A stretch of DNA of 64,000 nucleotides from Liopterus haemorrhoidalis (GCA_963971575.1 OZ020616.1:5352924-5416923); one strand, 5' to 3'; positions 1-12,442 are shown, counted from the stretch's first letter. Notes: generated by a model not told the origin, from the sequence alone. Translations and numbers: made by a program.

Positions 1-1764
1 ATTTGTTCTACTTTTATAGTTTTTCACAACTTCTATCGACATTTTAACAAAAAATCAACACTAGAACATATGTAATAAGTTCAAACAGTACCTACTAGAT
101 CGCCTAGTACAATATTTGACCACCAGACTGCGTATTCTAGCGTGTCTGTTCTCAACAGGGGAAACTTTTTAAGATCACAGCGCCATATGCGGCAAAGTTG
201 AAACACTCGAAAGTGACATTAAACTGTTACTCGTGTATTTGTTTACATGGTGAAAATGAACACGATTTGTACTTTCCCAGTTTTCCGAGCTTTTTTTTAA
301 TTTAAAGATAATCTACGATTTACAAGATATGTAATAATATACTATTCTAAAGAAATTTCAAGGAATTTTTAGTTTTTCATTGTATTTTTAATTCTTTTTG
401 ACTGTCTGTCAATATAATACCAACAAAAATATGGTAAATATATTAGTAAAAATTATTATCTCTGCCTGAAAAAGTAGAAGGGCCTTTTAATATATCAACT
501 GATGATTTAGGCAGATTTTGGTTATGACAAATGCTTTTTTTCAGTCTTTTCTTGGACGTAAAAAATCACTTTCCATAAAATGCAACGAGCAAACATGCAT
601 GCATGGGCTTGGATTTTTGCCCATATTTAGTTTTTGGGTCCATAAAAACCTATGATCCATTTTCTTTCTGCCTACAAACGTCGTTTCAATTCATATTTTT
701 TTCGATTTAGGTAAACTATGGAATGTTTAAGAAGGATTCTTCCTTATTCACGATTTACATTGCGGCACACAACAAAATTGATTGTTTTTTTCCATGATTC
801 ACAAAAATAAAACACAAACAACAAAAAAACACGTATTTCTCCATTGAACAAAACAAAACAATATCACTTTCGTATCTTCCGCAAATTACCACCAGATGTC
901 AAGGCGCTTAGGAATTTTCCCCTATTGGGTTTGTTATCCACCGATGTTTGTTTTTCGAGAAATGCCTTTATGGTTGATAGTGCTACCACCACATGGTACG
1001 CCACTTTACGTAACCACTAATCTGAAAAATTTGTCTTGGTAGTAGTAATACCGTTGTCTTACTAATAAAGTTTTATAACGTTAGCTAAAAATGTTTTGGT
1101 CAAATCTCGTTTACTTGGATTTCACGTTTGATGCCGTTGATTATGATAAATCCTATTTTCCTATTTTTTCATGTCACACAGATAAATACAGTATATATTA
1201 CTCTTTCTTAATAAAATTTGGCAACCTAAGCTATGAATGTGTATTTTTTATTGATAATCGCTGGAGGGTATTTAAAATATTTTTCTTATTTATTTCACCT
1301 ACAAAAAATATCTAATATTTACATTTATAATTACTGAGCGGCTTATACGATTAGAACAAGCCCACAATATATTATTAATATAACAAAATCAATTCTAAAA
1401 ACTAATAAATAAACAAGTTGTGTCATTTCTTGAAAATATGAACACGTCACTCGTATTAATAAATAATAATAATGGTACAAGTCATTATCAAATATAATAG
1501 GGTACCGGCTTTTTCCTCAAAATATTTCAACAAAAGCTGATCTCCATTTTTACCATCATCATGTTTTGCTGGAGTAGATATGTGGCTGCATATTTAAAAA
1601 TTAATACATACCTATTTACCAATTAAATAATGTTCCAATTCTTGATACGTTGGTGTATCACGAATCATGGTATGGCTGTCGCGAAATTTATTGTTTAAAT
1701 AAGTCTAAATAAAACGAAATTTTGACCAATGATTTTGAGGATGAGATAATGCGCCTTGTCATAC
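1..1764. other. AT-rich stretch without a recognisable gene
   Basis: Both strands were read. Only short open frames interrupted by stops are seen, with no protein motif, tRNA or bounded repeat that I can support. A 74-codon open frame at 1091-1315 is AT-rich and has no recognisable domain. Confidence 0.5.
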
Positions 1765-2056
1765 AGCAATTTCAATAAACGAGTTTTTGGCTAGTTAAAA
1801 CATTCCTATGACTCCTCAGCCTCCTTATTCGCCTGACTTGAGTCCTTGTGACTTTTTCCTTTTCCCGAGATTGAAAAATCACCTCAAGGGACGTCATTTT
1901 GGGACACTCGAAAACATTTAAACGTCCGTAACTGACCAGCTGAAAGCTATTGTGGTATCCAAGTTCCCACACTGCTATGAGGATTGGAAGAACCGACTCC
2001 AGCGCTGTGTGGCTTCACAAGGAAGTTATTTTCAGGGAGAAAATATTGAATTGTAG
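1765..2056 (+). pseudogene. mariner transposase C-terminal relic
   Basis: Plus-strand translation gives the C-terminal part of a mariner (DD34D) transposase: the PPYSPDLSPCDFFLFP block that carries the third catalytic aspartate, then FPRLKNHLKG. After an in-frame TAA near 1918-1921 it continues to a tail ending with GSYFQGENIEL and a stop at about 2054. An upstream stop (LAS*NIP) also breaks the frame. The HTH region and the first two catalytic aspartates are absent, so this is a 5'-truncated dead copy. A close relative lies on the minus strand at 44560-45250 and shares the SPDLSPC and RLKNHLKG blocks. Confidence 0.8.
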
Positions 2057-2589
2057 TTCTATTTGAATAATTTTTTTTTTTAAATCATTCCAATTACTTA
2101 ATTTACTCCCCTCCTATATCCAAAAAACACTTATATAATTAAATATAATATATAAATTAGTAAAACATATTTTTATTTTGATATTGATTTTTTTGCTTTA
2201 CCAATTGTTCTATCTCCCAAAAAATATTTAAAACTTTCAGAAAATTTAACATTTTGTTCTATCTCCAAAATAAAATTTCTTAATTAAGTCCATTACATTA
2301 ATTATTTACTAAAAATATTCATACTCTAAAGTTAACATGATTTTACCATGTTATATTTAAAATTGTCCGTATGTTATGTACTAATCAAACATTATCACTT
2401 CCAACATTAAAATCTCATTTTTTCGTAGTACTGAAAAGTGGACTAGTACATTTTAATTGAAAAAAGCATTCAACAAAAAAGATTTATTTTATCACTATAA
2501 ACAATTTTTGTCTTATATTTTTCTGTTAAATATCAATAATAAGGGACATATTTTAAGTTTTTTAATAAATAGTTTTAACCCAGAAACAA

Positions 2590-2790
2590 CCCCCTAGAAT
2601 AAAAATTTTGGAATGTCTTGTAGCCTAAATTCGAATCCTGGTTTTACTGTATTATCGTACCAAATTTCGTAAAAATATGTCCAGCCGTTTCTGCGTGAAT
2701 CTCAGACACACACACAGACAGACAAACAGACAGACAAACAGACAGTCAAATAGATAGACAGGCAGACAGACAGACCAAAATGTTTTTTTT
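2590..2790 (+). repeat. retroposon-like tail plus (GACA)n microsatellite
   Basis: A segment reading 'accaaatttcgtaaaaatat' and then 'ccagccgtttctgcgtga' ends in CA and GACA repeats. Insect RTE-type LINE and SINE 3' tails often look like this (family knowledge). No coding part is attached, so the family is not certain. Confidence 0.45.
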
Positions 2791-2867
2791 TTGCAGATAT
2801 TGTCTTATAATCATCTGAAACATGTAAAACGAAATATGAGGCCAAAAAAATAAAAAATTAATATGAA

Positions 2868-3902
2868 GTGTGAATTTTCACACATTGCAGGGTTTCGCAG
2901 GTATATAATAAGTGAAGGCGGCATGCTGAGTGTGTAGCACAAATTTAGCTTTGTAGTAATCACGGCAAAATGAACGATATTTTTAAAATAATTTATCGTC
3001 AGTTAATTTAAAAGCTTTAAAAACAAATTTTATGTAAAAATATTTTTTTGTTAATTTTAATTCGAATACCTAATACCATTATTTAGGTTTCTAGATATGT
3101 GCAGTTTTTTTTTTTTTTATAGATAGCAAGAAAATTGCGCCTATGGCTTCTATTCCCTCTCTGGTTTCATATACATAACACACAGAATGAAAATATAATT
3201 TCAACAATTCCAACTGGTTATTAAATTTACGATCTTAAAAATTAAATGCAACATTTACCAAAAAATAACTAGAATTTTGACAATATTATTTAAACAAAAT
3301 AAAAATGAAAAAAAAAAACAAAAAATAAAATTATCTCCTCTGCCCGGGACGAACCTTAGTTTGCTGCGTAGCCAGCGATCAACCTAACCATTAGACCAAG
3401 TTATGCCTTCTAGTATAGTGTGTTACATAACTATAACTTTTGTACATCGTCAACCAAAAAAACACAAAAAATACATTATTTTCCGAAAACATAATCTGAT
3501 CAAAAATTCCTGTTGTACTATTCCGGTTCACACCAATGTACATTACTTAGATTTTTTTCAGATTTTTAGTTTAAACCATCTGGGCTACAGGGTGTGGGAC
3601 AATTTTTTTTTCAAAATTTTGGCAAAAATCTCTTCAAAATAATTTATTTAGCAAAAATAAAATTTTGATCGTTATTCCACGCTTTCATTTGATACGCTAC
3701 TCAGAATTAAAAAAAAAAAAATTTATGAGCACGTATTTGATTATATTTTTAGGGGGATATGTTTTTTAGATGTTTTTCCTATATGCGGGTCAAAGAGTTG
3801 TATAAGCATGCCAAATATCAACTCTCCATTTTTACCGAACAGACAGTCGACAAAATGACGGTATAAGGGTTTTTTTCGTCATACCTACAAAACCCTAAAA
3901 AA
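2868..3902 (-). repeat. Rep1 dispersed repeat, copy A
   Basis: About 1.03-kb member of a family with further copies at 26721-27827, 30446-31000, 37811-39080, 47703-48685 and 51262-52156. In this orientation it runs from 'gtgtgaattttcacac' and AGGGTTTCGCAGGTAT to CATACCTACAAAACCCT, so the two ends are imperfect inverted repeats (AGGGTTTYGYAGGTAT). Near 3345-3410 it holds a tRNA-like module on the minus strand with A-box-like (TGGTCTAATGGTTAG) and B-box-like (GGTTCGTCCCGG) motifs. It may be a non-autonomous transposon or a composite SINE. No coding capacity is seen. Confidence 0.8.
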
Positions 3903-3950
3903 CAGATATAACTTCGTATTTTATTAATATATATTTATGTCAATGTAGAG

Positions 3951-4556
3951 CAGAGGTTCTTAAACTTATGTAGTCCGAGGACCCCCCTCTTGAACAACAT
4001 TTTTTTTTGCGGACCCCATCCCTACCGTAGGCATTTTACATCGTTCTTGAGACTTAATTTCTGACTCAGTAATCTCATAGGCACTACGTTATAATAAATA
4101 TTGGTAAAAATGTATCGCTGGTTATTTTAATAAATGGTCTTGCGCATTTATAGAGATGAACATTTTTACTAGCATATAGAATAAAAAACATAAAATGAAT
4201 AAAAATAGTAGTAAAAAGAATTTGAAAAGTTACAAATTTTAATACGATAAGCTCATACAAACATTTCTTGGTCAAAAATTGGTCAAAATAGATCTTATTA
4301 TAATATGTTTTCTGTACATAATTTGCAGTTGAATAAATATAATTAAATTTTTCCTAATTATTGTTTAGTTATGTTAATAACTAGTTAGGTAACAACAAAT
4401 ACAAAAAGTCCTGACCATGTAGGATTTTTATTAAATGATTTGAATAAAAGCGAAAAGTTGGGGGATGTAAAGTTAATGTCAAAATTGTTTCGCGGACCCC
4501 CGGTAATGGCTACGCTGACCCCCAGGGGTCCGCGGACCACAGTTTAAGAACCGCTG
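3951..4556. mobile_element. hAT-type non-autonomous element
   Basis: A 606-bp element with terminal inverted repeats that start CAGAGGTTCTTAAACT at the left and CAGCGGTTCTTAAACTGT at the reverse-complemented right. It is flanked by a perfect 8-bp duplication ATGTAGAG at 3943-3950 and 4557-4564. An 8-bp TSD and CAGNGGTTCTTAAAC-like ends are standard for hAT elements. The interior is AT-rich and non-coding. It sits 50 bp beyond Rep1 copy A. Confidence 0.9.
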
Positions 4557-4564
4557 ATGTAGAG

Positions 4565-5191
4565 TATTGCACTTTCATGTGAGTCTTAGTTTTCAAATGT
4601 ATTCTTGATCCAGATTATTTCTCTTTTGAGCTATATCGTTTGAATCTAATCCAAATGTTTCCCATGTGGATTAAACCACTTTTTTCCTCATTTAACCGGA
4701 AATTAACAAGTAAGAGTAAGCATATACGGAGTGTGCAATAAATAACACGATTGTACTTTATGTTTATTCATAAGCGCAATTTGTCCCGGGGCTATTTATT
4801 AAAATTATATGCTCACAGTTACTTGTAATTCTTGAATGTAGCGTTAAGTAAAGCAAGGCTGACTCTCTTATATTACTCTCAGTAAACTAAACTAGGTATT
4901 ACCTTTTTATTAAACAAGGGAATTAGATATCAGATTGATAACTATATTATTATAATATTACATGCAAAATGATTTTATTTTTGTTGGGAAATAGTTGTGA
5001 AATTTTAAATTTGCGATTAAGTTTATAATAATAGTAATTTATTTATTAAAAAATAGATCAGCTGATTTCTGTTAAGTGTCATAAAATTCAACCTAATTAT
5101 TAAGTAATATATACCATGAGAATATTTCGTTTTATGTAGCTTTATGACCAAGTTTTTTACAACAAAATATAAATTTGTAGTTAATGAAATA
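4565..5191. other. no recognisable feature
   Basis: AT-rich DNA with only short, stop-ridden frames. Nothing supportable was seen. Confidence 0.5.
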
Positions 5192-5290
5192 GAGCAGGGT
5201 TTCCCAAACTGTGCTCCGCGAGCAGATTAGACAGAAAAGTAAATAAAATAAATTTGGTCAGATGTGAAAATAGTGTGTTTTTTTTTTTCA
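5192..5290 (+). repeat. hAT-like left end, truncated
   Basis: CAGGGTTTCCCAAACTGTGC followed by TCCGCG resembles the ends of the hAT element at 56760-57155 (GGTTCCCAACCTGTGCTCCG). I could not find a matching right end or TSD, so I call it a truncated end. Confidence 0.45.
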
Positions 5291-5583
5291 AAACAAACGT
5301 TTTACTCAGAAATTTTATGCTACTGAAGATAACAAAAGCCAGTACAATAATATTTTATCTCCCCCAATAAATGTTAATAAAGACACTTGAATCTCACTAG
5401 TTCAACTGATCATTGAAATAGTTTTAACCATTATGAAATACAAATATACAGCCGAGTGACTGTTCTATTACAGGGCTGATATATTACAAGAACAGCATAT
5501 AACACAGTACAAATTCCTTAAAATTTGCCAAATAATAGATAATGCATGTTGTGACGTTTCATGCAATGGGAATATGAATTACC

Positions 5584-5618
<35 letters not shown>
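5584..5618. repeat. (ATA)n microsatellite
   Basis: About eleven tandem ATA/ATT triplets. Short poly-isoleucine open frames across it are artefacts. Confidence 0.9.
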
Positions 5619-5724
5619 GGAAGTCAGTAAGACATAATGTTTACTGTTTTATTTGTGTTTACTGCGATTATTTTTCGATGGATCGCTGGCTAAAGTACGG
5701 ATTGTTAAAAAAAAGCTGCCAAAG

Positions 5725-6268
5725 ACTCCAAAGCACTGTAGCTTAAGGACTGTTCACTGTCACCAGAAAGTTTGTCATATGATAAGACGTGAAACCGTTC
5801 AGACCTCCAAATTTAATACGCTGTTTGTTGTGGATTGTGCATAATCTTCTAAACTTATAGCTAGTGAGATGTTTTAATGAGACAGACATATAAACACATT
5901 AGTTATCGCATTCTATCAGTGACACCGTAGTTATCGAATGCCTTTACATAACCTAACATAATATCATCATTAACAAATCTTGCTCAAAATTACAAAGACC
6001 AACAGTAAATATGATCAATTTAGGTAATTAGGTAGTTAAAATCTAAGACAACAGAATTATAAGAACGATTATATATATAAAATATTTTACGAAGTTTAAT
6101 AGTTGGTTTCAAAATTCACAGATGGAGGGCTATTCGTAACGTACTAATTTATAACAGATGTGAACGGTACATGGAACGTTAAAAGAATGCATTAAAGCAT
6201 AACTCAGAGCGACACAACGAACAGTCTATAACTTGTTAATTTAAAGAGGTCTGAATGCGGCTTTATGG
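5725..6268 (+). repeat. Rep2 dispersed repeat, 5'-truncated copy
   Basis: Shares long blocks with 39122-39970, including 'gataagacgtgaaaccgttc' and the 3' end 'ctgaatgcggcttta'. This copy lacks the left terminal inverted repeat that is present at 39122. It is non-coding. Confidence 0.75.
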
Positions 6269-6419
6269 CTTTAAGTTTTTACCAAGCACTACATACATAT
6301 ACATGCATATAAGGCAGGTATTGTGATCGCACTGATTTTGACATTTTTAAAGTTCGATGGATGTCCACGGATTGAGGTTCCTACATAATGTTTTTACTAT
6401 TTTTAGCATGATGTCTGTC

Positions 6420-6885
6420 GGTCTGTCTGTCTGTCCGTCCTTGGACACGCGTAAAGCGAATTTGGCTAAACGGATTTTTATGAAACTTCATTTTTGTGTG
6501 TATGTGTGTGTGTGTGCCTGTGTGTGTATCTGTGTGTGTGTATACACGGTAACTCAAAAACGGTTTAACTTAAAGAGTTCGTTCTGGTATTAAAAAATTC
6601 TCCTAATAATTGGGAAGAACCCTATTGTTTTTTATTAAAATCCAAAACCGGAAACGGAAGTTATTAAATTTTAAAACTTTAAAAAATTCGTAACTAGTAA
6701 ACCAAGCCTTGGACAAAAATTTGTATAGGACATAATTTGATGTATTTTTGAAGATTTACCTAAATCTTCTTTTAAATTTTTTAAATAAATTAATTTTTTT
6801 TTATGTATTTTTTTTTATTTTATTTTATTTTTTTATGGGAGGGCAAGTCTAGTGGAGGTCTCCCTTCGCCACTGGTTTTTGTTAT
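6420..6885 (-). repeat. Rep3 dispersed repeat with TG microsatellite
   Basis: The minus-strand copy begins CAGTGGCGAAGGGAGACCTC at 6885 and matches 22012-22497 over several hundred bases (for example 'aaaaccggaaacggaagtta'). Towards 6497-6543 it has a (TG)n tract and then a block shared with the tail of Rep5 (GGATTTTTATGAAACTTCAT). No protein is encoded. Confidence 0.7.
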
Positions 6886-6994
6886 AGTAATAATACTTAT
6901 TAAGTATTTATTTTGTCATACGTATATGTAATGTTTCCACGGTTATGGTAAATAAATTCTGTGTTAGAGAGTATTTTGTTTAACACCCAAGAAT

Positions 6995-7525
6995 TGAACA
7001 TCAGAGACATTGTCAAAGTTGTGTTTCTTAGAACTTATTAGAAGTTTCTGTGTTCACATTCAGGAATAGTTGATTTGTCAGGAACCATTGATTTACATCG
7101 GCGGCTATGTTCGAGCTATTTCTCAATAGAGTGTCGAAATATTCGGATCTATCTAACAAGTTAGTGTCATCAGCATAAAGTACCGAATTTGTACTTATGT
7201 TGGCTGCAAGATCATTTATGTAAATGAGAAAAAAATATTGGCTCTAGTACAGATCCTTGAGGTAATCCACAGTGGATGCTTCTATATTGAGATTTTCCCG
7301 AGTTTAGGACACATACTGTTTTCTACCTTTCAGATATGATTTAGTTAAAGAGCAGCTATTCTCATCGAAATTGTTAACTTTTAACTTTTTCGATATTTCT
7401 AGGCAACGCTGGGAGATTTTTAGAATTCGTAAGTTGTAAATCGAAAAAAAAAAATCGAATAAAAATAGCCATAATAACAAGACGCGTATAAATGGATCCG
7501 AACAGTTCAAACTCGTGTTTTTCAA
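6995..7525 (-). pseudogene. LINE reverse-transcriptase fragment
   Basis: Minus-strand translation in shifting frames gives an RT palm region: SLTKSYLKGRKQYV, then CGLPQGSVLEPIFF, then INDLAANISTNSVLYADDT with the catalytic YADD near 7167-7178, and then NQWFLTNQLFLNVNTE. The order (GxPQGSVLxPI before YADD) is that of non-LTR retrotransposon RT of the Jockey/CR1/I type. At least two frameshifts and stops break it. The endonuclease and the 3' part are missing. Confidence 0.8.
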
Positions 7526-8159
7526 GAGTCAGCTGTATTTCTATTGATGTCTGTGTTTAAAGTTCTATCCACAGTAAGAATTAGTTTTGACGTCTAGCAA
7601 TTATTATTTTGCAAAATATCAAAAACTTTGCCCCAAAGGTTTACAAATGAAGATATTTGCCATACCCATATCATATAACAATAACTCAAATAACAAATAA
7701 TTTCACTGTGTTTCTCAGAGCTATTGTATTTTATTACCCATATTTATATTATCACTAATTGAGACGTTTCAGTCCTAACATTTAGAAAGCTAATGTTACT
7801 TAGTAGGTGGTTATATTTTGCAACAAAGGTTGGTTCGACATAGGGCGGTCCTGGAATTATAATTATCTGAAAGTAAAAAATTTTAAATTTGTTTCGCTGA
7901 CTGACAATCCAGTGACATACATACAGACACCCACACAGATTCACTAGTAGTCTATTGTTATCATTTCGACACCTTTTGTGAAAGGGAGAGTGGATTAAAA
8001 TTGGTAAAAATTATTTACATATAATAGAAGAATATACAATTACTATAATTTGTAAGGAGCAACGATAATTAATTATTTTTATACCAATGTCGAAATCGGG
8101 AGTCGAAATAAAAATTGTACTCTAAGCTGACAGTTAAAGAAATTGTTCTATCAATCAAC
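7526..8159. other. no recognisable feature
   Basis: AT-rich sequence without a supportable gene or bounded repeat. Confidence 0.45.
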
Positions 8160-8620
8160 AGATATTGAAAGAAAAGAAATACAAAGAAAGATACAATCCA
8201 GGTGGGAAGAAAAAGAAGAAAAAGGCTTGATATAATGCGTACTCAACAAAGGAATATCAATAAAGATATTGGGAGGACAAGATGTGACACAGGAAATAAT
8301 AGACAGAATAAAGCATATTTAAGGACAAAAAGACGTGACAGCTTAAAAAATTCTAGGTATAATGACAAATCAAGACTAGGAAGTTGCAAATACCAGAGTA
8401 CCTAAACACAGAATGTAATGGCGATAAGAAGAAAAGAATAGCGAGATTTAGGGGCGGGAATTAGGAAAGAGAAAATTAAGCACATAATGAAGAGCTGCCG
8501 AGAAATTAAATTTAAAGAAGGGACAAGAGAAGACTGTTCAATTCAAGTCAAGGATGAATATGGGTGGAAAAGGTCTTGTAGAGAAGCAAGAATTTGAGAT
8601 GAAGATACGAAATTTAGAAT
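8160..8620 (+). pseudogene. possible LINE-derived purine-rich fragment
   Basis: Purine-rich, lysine and arginine-rich frames include RIARFRGGN followed, after frameshifts, by CREIKFKEGTRED. That resembles the degenerate C-terminal tails of insect LINEs (RFRxGNE ... EGIRE). The match is weak and the segment may only be low-complexity DNA. Confidence 0.25.
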
Positions 8621-8632
8621 ATGTAATATATA

Positions 8633-9275
8633 CCAGGTCTACAAGTATGAAATGCGGATTTTTTTTTTAAATAAAACTCATTAAACTTAATAGAACAGTA
8701 AAAGTTTATTTATTCAAAGTATGCTCCATTAGAAGTTATACATTTTTCCCATCTTTCAGGCAATTTGTGAATACCTCGCCAGTAGAACTCTTCCCCTTTC
8801 CCCGAAAACCATTTATCTAGCCATTCTTTCACATTTTCATATGAACAAAAGTGCTGCTCGGCAAGTGCGTGACCCATCGATGCGAACAAGTGGTAATCTG
8901 AAGGGGTCAAGTCTGGTGAGTAAGCGGCATGGGATAGCACTTCCCACTTGAGTGCCTCCAATGTGTTGCAAACTGCTTTGGCCTTATGTGATGCAGCGTT
9001 ATCGTGAAGAAAGATTACCTTGTGCTGTCTTCTTTCGTATTCTGGTCGTTTTATGAGCAGCGAATGGTTCAATTCGATCAATTGTTGTTGGTAGCCTCGG
9101 GTATTAACTGTTTCACCAGGTTTTAACAATTCATAATAGACCACACCCTTTTGGTCCCACCAAGTACAGAGCATTGTCTATTTGCCAAAGCGATTCGGTC
9201 TTGCAGTTGATGTGTCTTGCACTCTGTTTGCGCGGCAAGATTGAAAAAATCCGCATTTCATACTTGTAGACCTGA
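8633..9275 (-). mobile_element. internally deleted mariner element
   Basis: A 643-bp element with about 31-bp inverted ends beginning CAGGTCTACAAGTATGAAAT, flanked by TA (8631-8632 and 9276-9277). The minus-strand frame 8710-9174 encodes the C-terminal 150 or so residues of a mariner transposase: WWDQKGVVYYELLKPGETVN, the second catalytic aspartate in FLHDNAASH, the third in YSPDLTPSDYHLF with 34 residues between them (DD34D), and the ending NGAYFE. Upstream, RPNRFGK is followed by a TAG. The N-terminal HTH domains and the first catalytic aspartate are deleted, so the copy is non-autonomous but keeps both ends. Confidence 0.93.
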
Positions 9276-9479
9276 TAAATAAATATAAATGTAATAATAT
9301 GTAGATTCCAAACGAAAGGTATGAATAAAAGTAATATCAATCTATCTAAGTTGACAATGTTTGTGGTAGTTATTCTGGTAAAATTATCTTCTTTTTTAAA
9401 AAATTAAACACTTCTAAATCATTGTAACACTGTTAATAGTGAAAAATTCGTTTCTGAAATTGAAAAAAATAAAGCCTTT

Positions 9480-10285
9480 TATCAATATATTTCTTATTAA
9501 TCTAATGAAGACTGGAATAGGATTAAATGCAGATTTTTGGCAAATTATTTAAATTTTGCTGAATAAAAAATTAAATGGAAGCTCTTAGTACTTAAATAAC
9601 GAATAATAGTATATTATGTTACTAGGAGCAGAATGCGCTCTTTTTTGTGCTGAGCTCAAATGTTGCTGCCGAGGCGCAGCCGAGACTTGCATATTGAGCG
9701 AAGCACAAAAAAGGCGTTCTACTCCGAGTGACATATACTATTTTTTCTTCAAGCGTATGTATTAAAAATTTGCAATCATAAATACTTATGACTTTATAGT
9801 TTCAGATGCTATTGCTGCTAATTCCGGCGGTGTACATTGAATTGGTTGAGACATTTTTTAATTTTTGATCTTTATATTGTATATTTTGTAACTAATCACA
9901 GAATGATCACAGAATAATAATAAAGTAACTCACTAATAACGTAACTAATTTCTGAATTCACTACAAACCACGCTACAAATATATTAAATTGACAGATGTT
10001 TTGTTTATGGCGACTGCTGCCATCAGTGCCATCTGTTGATAACTACATGAACTATTTACTAGTATAAAAATGTTCACATTTTGTTACTAGTAAAAAAATG
10101 TATCATTTCTACCGAATGTATTGAACAATGTAATGTTAGCATTATAATACGCTTGAAGAAAAAATTAATTATAAAAAAAAAACTGTGGATTTTGATGTGA
10201 TTATATAATAAATATTCCTAGACATCCAGTATTATGTTGGCTTCATACACTTATTAAATACCTACAAAACCCTGAAATGTGTATC
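9480..10285 (+). repeat. Rep4 dispersed repeat (copy with insertion)
   Basis: Matches 47395-47640 on both sides of an extra segment: 'atttcttattaatctaatga' and neighbours on the left, and 'cctagacatccagtattatg' and neighbours on the right. It ends with ACCTACAAAACCCT, like the Rep1 termini. The paralogue at 47.4 kb lacks the 9606-10172 segment and so acts as an empty site. Confidence 0.65.
9606..10172. mobile_element. unclassified insertion with hairpins
   Basis: About 565 bp present here but absent from the Rep4 copy at 47.5 kb. The left 135 bp (9608-9741) forms an imperfect inverted repeat (TAGTATATTATGTTACTAGG against TAGTATATGTCACTCGGAGT). The rest is bounded by inverted TTTTTTCTTCAAGCGTAT copies at about 9743 and 10150-10167. 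No coding frame and no clear TSD were found, so the class is open. Confidence 0.5.
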
Positions 10286-10337
10286 ATTTTTTTTTTCTTC
10301 TTTTTATGTTGCTATCTTACTGGATGTAAGTTATTAT

Positions 10338-11207
10338 CTGGTAGTCAAGGATGAAATTTGTAGTTAAAAATATTGCCAACTTTAATAGCTTATTATTGAA
10401 ATTGGCTTAATATTTTACCGTTCTGTTTTTTTTTTTTTTTGTTGGAAAGTCACACATCTCGCCTGTTTAAAGAAATCATTGTATGCTCTAAAAATACCAA
10501 AAACTTTTTAAAAAATTAATTTTGTTGAAAACGGATCTGTCGTACTATCATGAAGTATGAGTTCTTACGTGGAACTACGGCATCGCAGACCGCGCGAAAC
10601 ATTAATAGTGTATTTGGCTCTAGTGTTACTACGCAGCAGACAATATCAAACTGGGCCGCCAAATTTCGTACAAGTAACTTAAAAACAAAAAAACAAAATA
10701 CCTGGCTCATCGACCACAGCAGAAATATACTGCAACCAACCGGACGAAATGATGCAAAAACTTAAAGAAAAACAGCCTAGACTGATTAACAGATATAGAA
10801 ATAAATTTGGTCAAAAGATCGACTCCTACCTTATTGCATGATAACGCTAGACCACACACTGCACAAATGACTCTGGCAAAACTCCAGAAATTGGAGTTGG
10901 AACTTCATCATCCACCATACTACCAGTCCTAGCCCCCACTGACTACCACTTCTTCGGCAATTTCGACAACTTTTTAATAGGAAAACAATTTAATTCCGAC
11001 AATGCTGTAAAACTGACCTTCCAGGAATTCATTGACTCTCGTCCGCCAGGGTTTTATACCACCGGCCTGAACAATCTGTCGCTTAAATGGCAAAAGTGTA
11101 TAGACAATATGGGTGCATACTTTGATGAATAAAATAATTCCTTATATTTGTAAGTTATCAACCAACTTTGCCTTTTTTTTTCTACAAATTTCATCCTTAA
11201 CGGCCTA
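10338..11207 (+). mobile_element. internally deleted mariner element
   Basis: The ends contain inverted copies of CAAGGATGAAATTTGTAG / TAAGGATGAAATTTGTAG. The plus strand encodes an HTH start at 10550 (MKYEFLRGTTASQTARNINS, then QQTISNWAAKFR). After a large deletion it resumes with LLHDNARPHTAQ (second catalytic aspartate). A frameshift then leads to PVLAPTDYHFFGN (third aspartate, with the usual SPD aspartate changed to V), and the protein ends KCIDNMGAYFDE before TAA at about 11131. The first catalytic aspartate region is missing. At about 870 bp it is shorter than the usual 1.3 kb and cannot make a transposase. Confidence 0.85.
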
Positions 11208-11630
11208 ATAATAGAGTTATCCTGACCTTGATACAGTTACATGGAACAGCAAAATTGTACTTTCTCCTTATCAGTCTCTAAAATGTTTGACTCAATACTT
11301 TCTTCTTCTTCCAGATCTGCTTTTTCTTTCTATTATTCTAATTCATATGCATATTAGTTTTTGAATTGCGTAGTAATTTAACGAGCTTATTCTATTATTT
11401 ATTATTGGTTTCGTTACACATTTACTGTTAATTTTCTGCCAGTTAGTGCAGCCTGATTTGAGTTCCTGCGTAGATGTTCATTTTATAGTTAAATTTAACA
11501 CTGGTGTTTCTTATCCAGCATTGCCTTTATTTTAATGGCAAAATGGACATTCAAATCACAGAATGCTATATCATAACAACTATTTACTTGTTTACACAAA
11601 TTATATTACGTATTTATATTTTCATTATTT
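11208..11630. other. no recognisable feature
   Basis: AT-rich DNA between two transposons. Nothing supportable was seen. Confidence 0.5.
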
Positions 11631-11632
11631 TA

Positions 11633-12442
11633 TACACTCGCCGACAAAAGTATCCGATCAATTTTTTTAAAATAATTATTTCAATCGAATTAAGTTTTTT
11701 TTTCTGTTTTTTTTGCATCTGCAGAATAAGAAACTTGTGGATACTCATAACAACAACGTAAATGTCCAAAATTGATATTTTTTTGCGAATTTTTATGCAT
11801 TCTACATGATGTATACGAAGCAGGCGAATACAAAAAATCATCTGTGGCCACCGCAGAACCGACCGCCATCACAAAGTACCTGCATAAAATACATTCTAGC
11901 AGCAGAGTCGAAATAACTTGGCCTAATATTATTTATCATGACTATGGAAATGTTACATGTAAGTATGAAAAAATAGATACTAGTTACATGTAAATTTCGA
12001 AAAAAAATTCAAAAATTTTTCGTTTTATCAAAAAATATCTCAAATAAAAGTTGTTAGTTATTGCTTTTTTAGCAACTTTGAAATATTTTTCTGTTATGAA
12101 ATATTCGCAAACATCTTAAAATCGACACGAGTAAACTCCCATTTCTAGCCAACCGATTTTTACCAACAGTTGATCAACTCGTGCCATTGATGTCAAAAGC
12201 TTAAATATGAAGTTTCATAAAAATCCTTTTAGCCGAATTTGCTCTGCATGTGTACACAGACAGACGGACGGACGGACAGCCAGACAGACAGACTGACAGA
12301 CAGACAGACGGACAGACAGACGAACGAAAAAAAATTGAAAAATTTATCATATTAATCCAAAAGTTGTGTAGTTGCCATAGAGAAAACAATATTTTAATTG
12401 TAGTTCAGTAACAGAATATCAAATTTTCTTCATGGATTTTCG

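Noticed and set aside
1091..1315. 74-codon open frame
   Set aside because: AT-driven Phe/Tyr-rich frame with no domain; the length is not remarkable for this base composition.
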